From a bacterium (GTDB taxonomy: Bacteria > Patescibacteriota > Saccharimonadia > Saccharimonadales > Saccharimonadaceae), in NCBI GenBank assembly GCA_004561445.1, contig SFVX01000006.1:1-14962 (forward strand): a stretch of 14,962 nt of DNA, written 5' to 3'. The position numbers were made by a program, and so were the translations under genes. The notes under the pieces were generated by a model, which did not search any database, was not told the DNA's origin, and saw only the letters and a program-made list of their open reading frames with translations. Below, in pieces: positions 1-6,761 of the stretch (positions are counted from its first letter, which is position 1; the number at the start of each line of letters is the position of its first letter).

Positions 1-18
1 AAGGCAGTTAAAGTATAG
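1..18 (+). CDS. Possible 3' end of an upstream gene
   Basis: One frame reads five codons (K-A-V-K-V) and then a TAG at 16-18, directly followed by the arm of a strong terminator hairpin. That placement suggests the tail of a gene lying outside the window. Another frame has TAA at 8-10, so the assignment is only a guess from position. Confidence 0.3.
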   Translation, partial: KAVKV

Positions 19-62
19 AAAAAGAACGATGAAATCGAAAAGGAAATCATCGTTCTTTTTTC
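19..62 (+). terminator. Intrinsic terminator of the upstream gene
   Basis: A perfect 14-bp inverted repeat (19-32 with 47-60, core AAAGAACGATGA) surrounds a 14-nt loop and ends in a run of T. It closes the transcription unit to the left and insulates the macrodomain operon. Confidence 0.85.
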
Positions 63-99
63 ATGTCTTAGGAATTAGTTTTTTCCCAGACACTTATTT

Positions 100-128
100 T
101 TGTGAGTAAGATAGAATATAGATATAAG
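100..128 (+). promoter_or_regulatory. Predicted promoter of the macrodomain-ABC operon
   Basis: A TTGTGA -35-like hexamer (100-105) and a TATAAG -10-like hexamer (123-128) are spaced by 17 bases, each close to the vegetative consensus. A second -10-like TAGAAT lies at 112-117. Spacing and position after the terminator support this, but no start site is known. Confidence 0.45.
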
Positions 129-160
129 ATTAATTAAATTAACAGAAAGGTTCAAAAATT

Positions 161-667
161 GTGACTAATCTTCACGTAATTCAAGCAGATATCACCAAAT
201 TAAAAGTCGACGCAATTGTTAATGCTGCTAACCGTACTCTTTTAGGCGGAGGAGGGGTAGACGGTGCTATTCACCGGGCTGCTGGTCCAGAATTACTAGC
301 AGAGTGTCAAACTCTCAAGGGATGCGATACTGGGGAAGCAAAGATAACTAAAGGCTACAATTTACCAGCTAAATATGTTATTCACACTGTAGGACCAGTT
401 TATAATCCGAATTTTGCTCAAAAAGATGCAGAACTTTTAGCGAATTGTTACCGCAATAGTCTTGATCTGGCTAAAAAGTATAATTTACATTCAATTGCTT
501 TTTCTTGTATTTCAACTGGTGTATACGGCTATCCAAAAGAAGAAGCTGCTAAAATAGCTGTTGAAACTACAAGAAGCTGGCTTAAACAACAAAAATTCAA
601 TATTAAGGTCTACTTTTGTGTATTTGATTCAGAAAATAAAGCCATATATAATAAACTAACGTCTTAA
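161..667 (+). CDS. Macrodomain protein, O-acetyl-ADP-ribose deacetylase / ADP-ribosylhydrolase type
   Basis: This 168-residue protein is essentially one macrodomain, the usual length for the stand-alone MacroD/YmdB type. The ADP-ribose pocket motifs are all visible: NAAN near residues 21-24, the glycine-rich loop GGGGVDGAIH at 29-38 with the Asp implicated in catalysis, the HTVGP strand at 75-79, and the second phosphate loop ISTGVYGYP at 117-125. Family members remove acetyl or ADP-ribose groups from O-acetyl-ADP-ribose or modified proteins and nucleic acids in the cytosol; the actual substrate here is unknown. The start is GTG, supported by AGAAAGG at 144-150 ten bases upstream. It lies 19 bases before an ABC transporter gene and is probably co-transcribed with it. 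No partner ADP-ribosyltransferase or sirtuin is in the window. Confidence 0.92.
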   Translation: MTNLHVIQADITKLKVDAIVNAANRTLLGGGGVDGAIHRAAGPELLAECQTLKGCDTGEAKITKGYNLPAKYVIHTVGPVYNPNFAQKDAELLANCYRNSLDLAKKYNLHSIAFSCISTGVYGYPKEEAAKIAVETTRSWLKQQKFNIKVYFCVFDSENKAIYNKLTS

Positions 668-686
668 CTAAAGTGAGGAGTTTTAG

Positions 687-2297
687 ATGAGTTTAAAATA
701 TGCAAAACGAAGTCAGGTGATTTGGTTTGCGATCTTGGCTGCAATAAAGGCTTGTAATATCTTATTTGTGGCCTATATGATCAAGATTATGCTGAATGTG
801 GCATCATCGCATTCAAAGGATGTAATGCATTTAGTGCGTTTAGCAGCTTTAACGGCTTTAGGGCAGCTCTGTTTCATGATGAGTAATTTCATCTATGAGC
901 GTGTAAAGATGGGAATCATTCGTGATGTTAATATGGTTTTCAAGCAGGCTAATTTACAATATTTGGTTGATCAAGGGGAAACCGATATAAAAAATGGCTT
1001 GTCACTTATGACGAATGACCTAAAACAAATTGAAACAAATCGAATTACAGCTCAACTTGATATGATTTATCAGGGCTTAACTTTTATTGGATCATTAGCT
1101 TTTGCCTTATATAATTCCTGGCAAATGACTATTATTTTCGTAGTTGCGATGGCGGCTCCAGCTGTTGTACAAATCTTTACTAGTAGAATTATTACCAAAA
1201 AATCTAAAATTTGGGCTAAAACAAATGCTAATTATACTCAGAATGTTTCTGATTCATTAAATGGGGCCCAATCAGCTAAACTCTATAATGTTAGAGATAA
1301 TATTGTCGTAAGAGCAACAAAATCAGCTCAAAATATGGAAAATGCTCTGCGAAATATGAACTTAACTCAAGCTTGGGCCTTAGAATTAATTTATTCTGCT
1401 GCTGAATTATTCTGTTTCATTATTCCATGTACGATTGGTGGCATAATGATGATGCAGGGAAGCTTAAGTGTTGGTACTTTATTTATGATGGTAGATTTGG
1501 CAATGAACTTTATTACGCCAGTCGTAACCTTGTTTAATGAATTTAACCAAGTTAAATCAACCGTTCCAATGTGGAAGAAAACACAAAAAGCCCTTAATTA
1601 TGAAATAAAAGAAAATTCAGAGAAAGCCAAGAAGTTTGAAGGACTAGATGTAAAAAATCTTTCGTATCAAACTAAGGCAGATAAGCATACAATTTTTACA
1701 GATGTTAATTTACAGGTTAAACCTGGAGAAAAGATTCTTCTCATGGCTCCAAGTGGTTGGGGTAAAACTACCTTGTTGCGACTAATGCTTGGCTTAAAGA
1801 AACCAGTAAAGGGTAAAATTTTAATTAACGGAAAAAATGTAACTGGGGACTGGGCAAAAGCTCATAATTATTTCTCTTATGTTAATCAAAAACCTTTTAT
1901 GTTCGATGATACGTTGCGGTTCAATATTACCTTAGGTAGAAAGGTTAGCGACGAGAAATTAAAGGAAGTTATTCATTTAGCTGGTTTAGATGAATTAGTC
2001 AAAAAAGAGGGGCTTGATCATAAAGTTGGCGAAGCTGGCAATGGTTTATCAGGTGGACAAATCCAACGAATTGAAATTGCTCGTGCCTTATTATCAGGAC
2101 GCCCAATTTTATTAGCTGATGAAGCTACGAGTGCTCTAGATCCGAACTTATCTTTAGCAATCCATGAAACTCTTTTGAAAAATCCTGATGTTGCAGTAAT
2201 TGAAGTTGCTCACAAAATTTCACCAAAAGAAAAAGCGATGTTCAATAAAATTGTTCACTTAGACATGAGTGAAGGAAGTAAAAACAAAAATAATTAA
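687..2297 (+). CDS. ABC transporter, fused membrane and ATP-binding domains
   Basis: This 536-residue half-transporter has an N-terminal membrane domain (about residues 1-300, several hydrophobic helices) and a C-terminal ATPase. The ATPase shows a P-loop at 354-361 reading APSGWGKT, a Q-loop NQKPF, the signature LSGGQ at 454-458, Walker B LLADE with D478/E479, the D-loop SALD, and the switch His509. The first P-loop glycine is Ala and a Trp sits where Ser is usual, but Lys360 and Thr361 are kept, so ATP binding is plausible. Such proteins act as homo- or heterodimers in the membrane, mostly as exporters; the substrate cannot be told. The start is ATG with GTGAGGAG six bases upstream. It is the second gene of the operon begun by the macrodomain gene and is followed by a bidirectional terminator. 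Confidence 0.9.
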   Translation: MSLKYAKRSQVIWFAILAAIKACNILFVAYMIKIMLNVASSHSKDVMHLVRLAALTALGQLCFMMSNFIYERVKMGIIRDVNMVFKQANLQYLVDQGETDIKNGLSLMTNDLKQIETNRITAQLDMIYQGLTFIGSLAFALYNSWQMTIIFVVAMAAPAVVQIFTSRIITKKSKIWAKTNANYTQNVSDSLNGAQSAKLYNVRDNIVVRATKSAQNMENALRNMNLTQAWALELIYSAAELFCFIIPCTIGGIMMMQGSLSVGTLFMMVDLAMNFITPVVTLFNEFNQVKSTVPMWKKTQKALNYEIKENSEKAKKFEGLDVKNLSYQTKADKHTIFTDVNLQVKPGEKILLMAPSGWGKTTLLRLMLGLKKPVKGKILINGKNVTGDWAKAHNYFSYVNQKPFMFDDTLRFNITLGRKVSDEKLKEVIHLAGLDELVKKEGLDHKVGEAGNGLSGGQIQRIEIARALLSGRPILLADEATSALDPNLSLAIHETLLKNPDVAVIEVAHKISPKEKAMFNKIVHLDMSEGSKNKNN

Positions 2298-2298
2298 A

Positions 2299-2337
2299 AA
2301 ATAAGCTTGAGAAGTTTTATACCTCTCAAGCTTATTT
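2299..2337. terminator. Bidirectional intrinsic terminator between convergent genes
   Basis: A perfect 14-bp stem (2299-2312 with 2324-2337, core AAGCTTGAGA) has an 11-nt loop. It is followed by a T-rich tract on the + strand and, read on the - strand, by the complement of the preceding A-run. It serves the ABC gene from the left and the amidotransferase-like gene from the right, and reaches to within two bases of the latter's stop codon. Confidence 0.85.
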
Positions 2338-2339
2338 CT

Positions 2340-3023
2340 TTAGTTTAATTTTGCAAAAAAGTTAGTAAAAATTTTTTCTTGCTTCGGATCGTTTAATAGC
2401 TTATCTGGTCGCCATTGAATACCTAACATTGTTTGATCAGTTGATTCGATAGCTTCAATAATACCGTCAGGGGCAGTTGCTACAATGTTAAAGTTGTTGG
2501 CAATCGTCTTGATAGCTTGATGGTGGTTGCTATTAACGTAGGGATGAGTTCCTACAGCTTTAGCAAGTTCACTTTCATCAGTTACATTAACGTGGTGACT
2601 TTCTAAAGAGAGATCATTTGGCTGAATATGTTGAACACCTGCACCAGAATTTTGAGCATAAATATCTTGGAAAAGTGTACCGTTAAAAGCAACATTTAAC
2701 ATTTGCATTCCGCGGCCAATTCCTAAAATTGGTAAATTGGAATCATGAGTATTTTTAATCAAGTTTAGCTCAAATTGGTCTCGATGTGGATCAGTTTCTC
2801 TAAGCTCAGGAAGTGGCTCTTCGTTATAAAAAATTGGCGTAATATCAGGACCATCGCTGAGAATCAAAGCATCGAAATTGACGCCAGGCACTGGCATCGT
2901 CTTTAAGCTTACGGGAGCAAAGACAAGAGGAAGAAATCCAAGTTTTACCACCGTATCAACAACACTTCGATCAACAATTACCTCATTATTTTTAATACCT
3001 GCACTAATACCGATAGTTTTCAT
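2340..3023 (-). CDS. Class I glutamine amidotransferase-like protein (peptidase C26, PuuD-like), catalytic Cys missing
   Basis: The 227-residue product matches the length and order of gamma-glutamyl-gamma-aminobutyrate hydrolases, which cleave gamma-glutamyl amides in the cytosol. It has the SDGPDITP loop (about 56-63), the nucleophile elbow LGIGRGMQ (about 100-107), and the C-terminal SNHHQA and DGIIEAIE motifs carrying the expected His and Glu. The nucleophile Cys of the family's GICRG elbow is Gly103 (codon GGC), so hydrolysis by the normal mechanism should be impossible although the frame is intact. The chosen ATG at 3023 has AAAGGAG nine bases upstream; a TTG at 3044 would place the ribosome site inside the gene, so I reject it. 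It follows the MFS transporter gene by 22 bases and is probably co-transcribed with it. It may be a binding or regulatory protein, or an early pseudogene. Confidence 0.88.
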   Translation of the reverse strand: MKTIGISAGIKNNEVIVDRSVVDTVVKLGFLPLVFAPVSLKTMPVPGVNFDALILSDGPDITPIFYNEEPLPELRETDPHRDQFELNLIKNTHDSNLPILGIGRGMQMLNVAFNGTLFQDIYAQNSGAGVQHIQPNDLSLESHHVNVTDESELAKAVGTHPYVNSNHHQAIKTIANNFNIVATAPDGIIEAIESTDQTMLGIQWRPDKLLNDPKQEKIFTNFFAKLN

Positions 3024-3045
3024 AAAGAAACACTCCTTTAACAAG

Positions 3046-4260
3046 TTAGGCGTTGCGAGATTGGGAAGAAAATTGCATGATTAAATAATTAATCAGTAGG
3101 GTAATCCCAGTTGCTGCAAATACCCATTCATAAGTAAACATACCAGAAATAGTTGAACCTAGTAAAGACCCTAAGACCGCCCCAACTGCTTGGAAGGATT
3201 GGTTGTAAGAAAAGACCCTACCAAATGCTTCTGGTGGAACATTCAAAGTAAGAATTGTTTGAGCAGCTGGCAGTAAGCCAGCACTGATAATTCCTAATAA
3301 GAAACGCCAGAAAGCTAATGACCAGGCATTAGGAATAAAAGTCATTGGAATAAATAAAATAGTAGCAATTAATAATCCCCATCGCAAAACTTTTTCAGCA
3401 CCAACACGATCCATTAAGTGACCAATATGTGATGCAGAGAGCATTGTACCAAGACCTGGTGTAGCGGCAACAATCCCGGCGATTAGGGCAATATTATTAC
3501 TGTGCGGCATTAAAGATTTAACATAAAGAGAGACAATGGGATCGATAGACATAGTTGAAGATTGAACAATCATTGTCGTCACAAACATAATGATAATTAA
3601 TTTAACATTAGGTAAGCTTTGCAGTATTTGTCCCATTGGTTTCATCTTTTCTCGGGGAACTGGCGTGAAGTCTTCTTTTACTAATAACCATGTTCCTAAG
3701 AAAGTTAGAAACATTAGTCCGCCAGTAATAAAGAAGGGGATGCGATAACCGAAGGCGCTTGATAAGGCACCACCAATTAGAGGTCCCACTAAGTTACCCG
3801 CAGTTCCTGCAGTCATCATTTGACTCATTACCCAGCCACTACGCTGGTGCGGTGTCTCACCTGCCATGAGCGCCGTTGCGTTATTAATATAGCCTGAAAA
3901 TAAGCCTTGTAAGAAACGCATACAGATAATAAAAAGTGCACTTTGAGCTAGGCCTGTAATAAAGATCGTTAAACTCATAACGCCAGCAGCACGCATGCAC
4001 ATTAATTTTCTACCTTTACGATCGGCTAAATTACCCCAGTAAGGGGAAATAATGGCCTGGGCAATAAAAGTCATGGCAAATGCTAACCCTGAGTAAAGGT
4101 TTAATTGTAGTTTATTATAATGACCTAGTTCAGCCATAAATAAAGAAATAAATGGCATTGTCATTGAATAACCTAATCCTGTAATAAAACAACCGAGCCA
4201 TAGAGTATAAAAAGTTTTATGCCAACCATTTGGTAAAGTGCTGGCTTGTGATTTATTCAC
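3046..4260 (-). CDS. MFS multidrug-efflux-type transporter
   Basis: The 404-residue product has the hydrophobic pattern of a 12-helix major facilitator. The loop after the second helix carries motif A (GNLADRKGRK), and a proline/glycine-rich helix near GNLVGPLIGGALS resembles the antiporter motif C region, placing it with proton-driven DHA1-type drug exporters (NorA/PmrA-like) in the cytoplasmic membrane. Substrate is unknown. The start is GTG at 4260; upstream pairing to 16S RNA is weak (GAGATG), so the exact start is less sure. The gene is first in a two-gene - strand operon with the amidotransferase-like gene and is divergent from the membrane protein gene at 4436. A TATTAT -10-like hexamer lies at 4295-4300 on the - strand, with no clear -35. 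Confidence 0.9.
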   Translation of the reverse strand: MNKSQASTLPNGWHKTFYTLWLGCFITGLGYSMTMPFISLFMAELGHYNKLQLNLYSGLAFAMTFIAQAIISPYWGNLADRKGRKLMCMRAAGVMSLTIFITGLAQSALFIICMRFLQGLFSGYINNATALMAGETPHQRSGWVMSQMMTAGTAGNLVGPLIGGALSSAFGYRIPFFITGGLMFLTFLGTWLLVKEDFTPVPREKMKPMGQILQSLPNVKLIIIMFVTTMIVQSSTMSIDPIVSLYVKSLMPHSNNIALIAGIVAATPGLGTMLSASHIGHLMDRVGAEKVLRWGLLIATILFIPMTFIPNAWSLAFWRFLLGIISAGLLPAAQTILTLNVPPEAFGRVFSYNQSFQAVGAVLGSLLGSTISGMFTYEWVFAATGITLLINYLIMQFSSQSRNA

Positions 4261-4308
4261 CTAGTCATCTCAATTCTAAATTACTTTTTAATTTATAATA
4301 GGATTATT

Positions 4309-4316
4309 TTAGCACA
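4309..4316. repeat. TTAGCACA motif, copy 1, in the divergent intergenic region
   Basis: The octamer TTAGCACA occurs here and again at 4407-4414, in the same orientation, both inside the 175-base region between two divergent genes. It lies just upstream of the -10-like hexamer of the MFS gene. Regulation by a shared protein is only an inference. Confidence 0.3.
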
Positions 4317-4394
4317 GTGTTTTAAAAGTAATTATTTTCATCTTATTAACTTGTTTAATTTTCTTAAAAAAGTAATGCGGATAGTCTTCTAACA

Positions 4395-4412
4395 TGCTAA
4401 TATTGATTAGCA
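4395..4412. promoter_or_regulatory. Inverted repeat, possible operator or leader hairpin
   Basis: TGCTAAT (4395-4401) and ATTAGCA (4406-4412) form a perfect 7-bp inverted repeat around four bases, ending 23 bases before the GTG of the membrane protein gene. The right arm overlaps the second TTAGCACA copy. It could be an operator for the divergent promoters or a small 5' hairpin; it is not followed by a T-run, so it is not a terminator. Confidence 0.4.
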
Positions 4413-4435
4413 CAATAAGGTAAAGGTAGAGAATA

Positions 4436-5302
4436 GTGAATAAGATGGAAGATTCTAAAGATAAGAAAAAAGTTTTAACTAGAGAAGAGTATCGAAAGCG
4501 ACTAGCAAGCCATGGTAAAGTAAACGTTTGGGACTTATTCTTAAATCGGCCATACATTTCAGTAGCTTTAATTGTGCTAGCAATTCTATTTATTATGACC
4601 AAGTGGTGGCTTGGTCTAGTAATTTTAATAATTGCTGCAATTGCTGGAGCATTTATCATTGTAAAAAGTAAAAATCCTGACAGAACTCTTAGTTTGGAAT
4701 TTAAATTAGGTGGGAATAAGACACTTCATTTACTTAAAGCATTGCAGTTAGGAGCTTCAATGATCATGTTTTTGTCCACTTATATGCGACAAGTTGTTAC
4801 TATTAATTTTCAAACTACTGGCTCACAAGATATGTTAAAAATGCTCCAAGGTGCGGCTGCTAGCACCAATAATGTTTATGCGGCTCAGGGAGCAAATGTA
4901 GTTGGATTACTGGATAGCTTATTAGGCGGTAGTTTGTGGGGAACATACCGCTATGCGACAAATAGTGGTCAATTTATGAATGATCCTGCAGGTAGATGGA
5001 TTATGATTTGGACTTTCCTTTTAATGGTAGCCCCTGCTATTTGTGTTTTGGCACAATTCTTTAGAGAACCATATTCACGTCGGGCTATGTTAGTTGGGTC
5101 AGGTATTTCAATAGTTTTATTTGTTTTGACGCCAACTATGATTAATCGATGGGCATATCAATTTGCCATTAACCACCAAATTAACCCAGCACAGATTGGT
5201 CAAATGTTTAGTGTTGGCTACATGGCTTACTTTGGCATGGGATGTAGTATTCTAGTATTTGTAATCGCTATTATTCGCAGCATTAAACGAGATAAATTTT
5301 AA
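4436..5302 (+). CDS. Conserved-looking integral membrane protein, function unknown
   Basis: I do not recognise a characterised family. The 288-residue protein starts with a strongly charged cytosolic-looking segment of about 40 residues, followed by six likely membrane helices: two close together near 41-79, then about 100-120, 187-208, 218-238 and 258-280. A long non-helical stretch of about 65 residues, rich in Asn, Gly, Ala and Ser, lies between helices 3 and 4 and would be an extracellular loop or re-entrant region. A short basic tail ends the protein. The GTG start is preceded by AAAGG nine bases upstream; an ATG three codons later is the alternative. It is transcribed alone, divergent from the MFS gene, and is closed by its own terminator. 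No catalytic motif is visible. Confidence 0.8.
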   Translation: MNKMEDSKDKKKVLTREEYRKRLASHGKVNVWDLFLNRPYISVALIVLAILFIMTKWWLGLVILIIAAIAGAFIIVKSKNPDRTLSLEFKLGGNKTLHLLKALQLGASMIMFLSTYMRQVVTINFQTTGSQDMLKMLQGAAASTNNVYAAQGANVVGLLDSLLGGSLWGTYRYATNSGQFMNDPAGRWIMIWTFLLMVAPAICVLAQFFREPYSRRAMLVGSGISIVLFVLTPTMINRWAYQFAINHQINPAQIGQMFSVGYMAYFGMGCSILVFVIAIIRSIKRDKF

Positions 5303-5314
5303 TGAATGAAGATA

Positions 5315-5347
5315 AAATTGCTACTATAATTTAGGTAGCAATTTTTT
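5315..5347 (+). terminator. Intrinsic terminator after the membrane protein gene
   Basis: A perfect 10-bp stem (5315-5324 with 5335-5344, AAATTGCTAC) has a 10-nt loop and a run of six T. It ends the 4436-5302 unit; the next gene starts only 16 bases after the T-run, so its promoter must overlap this region or it depends on read-through. Confidence 0.85.
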
Positions 5348-5362
5348 ATTTGGAGAAAAAAG

Positions 5363-5785
5363 ATGAGTTTTGATCAAAGAAAAGTAGAAATTAACAAGCA
5401 AATGATTTTAATGCCCATTAATACTGGTGTAAGTGAAAAAGATATTTTAAAGCAAGCAGAGGAAATAAAAAAACTCCAACCTGAGATGATGGAGTGGAGA
5501 ATTGATTATTTTAAAGACGTAGTTTTAATGAACAGGTTACTTGAAGTGGCAGGAAAAGTGAAAAATGTGATGGGGACTATTCCTATTTTAATTACATTTC
5601 GTAGCCAAAAATTCGGCGGCAAAACTGAATTAGATAGTGAAGATGCATATTTAAACTTAGTAAAAATCGTAATTGATTTTAAATTAGGATATGCTGTTGA
5701 TATCGAGCAAGGGCACGTTTCTGATAGAGTAAAAGGTTTAATTGAAGATGCAAAATCGAAGGAAGTCCAAGTGGTACTTTTTTAG
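5363..5785 (+). pseudogene. aroD: Type I 3-dehydroquinate dehydratase remnant, C-terminal half missing
   Basis: The 140-residue reading frame matches the N-terminal half of AroD, the shikimate-pathway enzyme that normally has about 250 residues. It keeps the EWRIDYF strand (about 44-50) with the substrate-binding Glu and Arg and the ITFRS strand with Arg80. The usual TFR-x-x-x-E-G-G Glu is Phe here, and the protein stops in the strand that should lead to the catalytic His; the Schiff-base Lys and later Arg are absent. No reading frame in the following 150 bases restores the missing half, so this is a 3' deletion rather than a simple frameshift. The start is ATG with a weak GGAG upstream (5352-5355). 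The remnant is unlikely to be catalytically active. Confidence 0.8.
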
Positions 5786-5786
5786 A

Positions 5787-5821
5787 TAAAAAAACTCTTT
5801 CGGAAAAGTGACCGAAAGAGT
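5787..5821 (-). terminator. Orphan terminator-like hairpin facing the - strand
   Basis: A perfect 10-bp stem (5794-5803 with 5812-5821, ACTCTTTCGG) has an 8-nt loop. On the + strand it is followed by TAAAGTTAAGG, not a T-run, but read on the - strand it is followed by seven T. No - strand gene lies to its right, so it looks like a leftover from a gene lost when the aroD 3' end was deleted. Confidence 0.45.
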
Positions 5822-5850
5822 AAAGTTAAGGAAAGCTACAAAATGTTATA

Positions 5851-5864
5851 TGAAAGCGCTTCAA
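5851..5864. promoter_or_regulatory. cre-like CcpA binding site
   Basis: TGAAAGCGCTTCAA fits the Firmicute catabolite-responsive element (TGWAANCGNTNWCA) at 12 of 14 positions, with the central palindrome AAGCGCTT intact. It lies 86 bases before the GalT-like gene, just upstream of a TATTAT -10-like hexamer at 5879-5884. This placement suggests carbon-source control of that gene and perhaps of the RpiR gene behind it. Confidence 0.55.
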
Positions 5865-5936
5865 CCGCCTTCATAGATTATTATAGTAGAGTGTGAGCTG
5901 AAGTGCAAATGTTTTTTTCAGAGATGAGGAATAAAT

Positions 5937-6713
5937 TTGAATAACGATCCACTTATATTTGAATTTGCGATAGCTAAAGATAAACCATCCAGTTTTAATG
6001 GCAGTAAGGATACTACCTGTCCTTTTTGTGATGTGGAAAATTTAAGGGATATTTATCAAACCAATGGTCCAATGATCTGGCTGGCTAATCGTTTTCCAAC
6101 TTTAAAAGATACAAAACAAACAGTATTAATTGAATCAGATGAACATCATGGGGATGTTGCTACATATTCACAAGAATATAATCGCCGCTTAATGAAGTTT
6201 GCTCTTGAATGTTTCGACAAGATGAGGAAAAACAGAGAATTCAGATCAGTTCTTTGGTATAAAAATTTTGGACCTAAGTCTAATGGATCACTGTCTCATC
6301 CACATATGCAAATTGTTGGTTTGTATAAAGAAGATGGCTATAAATATATTCATGAAAATAATTTTACTGGAATTACTGTTTTTAAGACAAATAATATGGA
6401 AGTTAATTTCGCGACACATCCAGTTCAAGGCTTTCAAGAATTAAATGTTAATTTAATAGATAAAAACGGCTTAAATCTTTGGGCGGATTGGATTCAATAC
6501 GCTATCCGTTATACTTTAGAAGAGATGTATGGGGGAAAATGTGATTCATATAACCTATTTTTCTATCCCAATAAAGACGGAATCTGTTGTAAAATTATCC
6601 CACGTTTTTATGCGCCGCCTTATTTTGTAGGATATAAATTATCTGAGTGTAATGATAATAACACCTTGAGAAAAGAAGCGAAGAGATTATTAAATTTTGT
6701 ACAAAAATCTTGA
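5937..6713 (+). CDS. GalT-like HIT-superfamily protein (DUF4931 type)
   Basis: The 258-residue protein shows the layout of galactose-1-phosphate uridylyltransferase relatives: a zinc-type CPFC at 28-31, the strand ANRFPTL at 50-56, an EHH at 69-71, and the active-site stretch FGPKSNGSLSHPHMQ with HPH-M-Q at 121-125. In GalT the central His of the H-P-H-x-Q motif (His123 here) carries the nucleotidyl intermediate, so an NMP-transferase or hydrolase role is likely. It is shorter than true GalT (about 350 or more residues), and the substrate is unknown. The start is TTG at 5937, set by GATGAGGA ending six bases upstream; an ATG inside that site runs into a stop after six codons. A cre-like site lies upstream and an RpiR-family regulator gene 48 bases downstream, which suggests sugar-linked metabolism. 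Confidence 0.82.
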   Translation: MNNDPLIFEFAIAKDKPSSFNGSKDTTCPFCDVENLRDIYQTNGPMIWLANRFPTLKDTKQTVLIESDEHHGDVATYSQEYNRRLMKFALECFDKMRKNREFRSVLWYKNFGPKSNGSLSHPHMQIVGLYKEDGYKYIHENNFTGITVFKTNNMEVNFATHPVQGFQELNVNLIDKNGLNLWADWIQYAIRYTLEEMYGGKCDSYNLFFYPNKDGICCKIIPRFYAPPYFVGYKLSECNDNNTLRKEAKRLLNFVQKS

Positions 6714-6761
6714 AATAATATTTCAGTACCTTAGAATGTTGAATAGAAATAGGGGTACGTT

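Noticed and set aside
3024..3044. TTG start at 3044 extending the amidotransferase-like protein by seven residues
   Set aside because: The extension encodes the ribosome binding site itself (AAAGGAG) and the family begins at MKTIGIS.
2878..3084. 68-residue + strand reading frame
   Set aside because: It lies opposite the amidotransferase gene and its start, with no ribosome site and no family-like sequence.
4309..4659. 116-residue - strand reading frame
   Set aside because: It is antisense to the start of the membrane protein gene and its promoter region, with a low-complexity translation.
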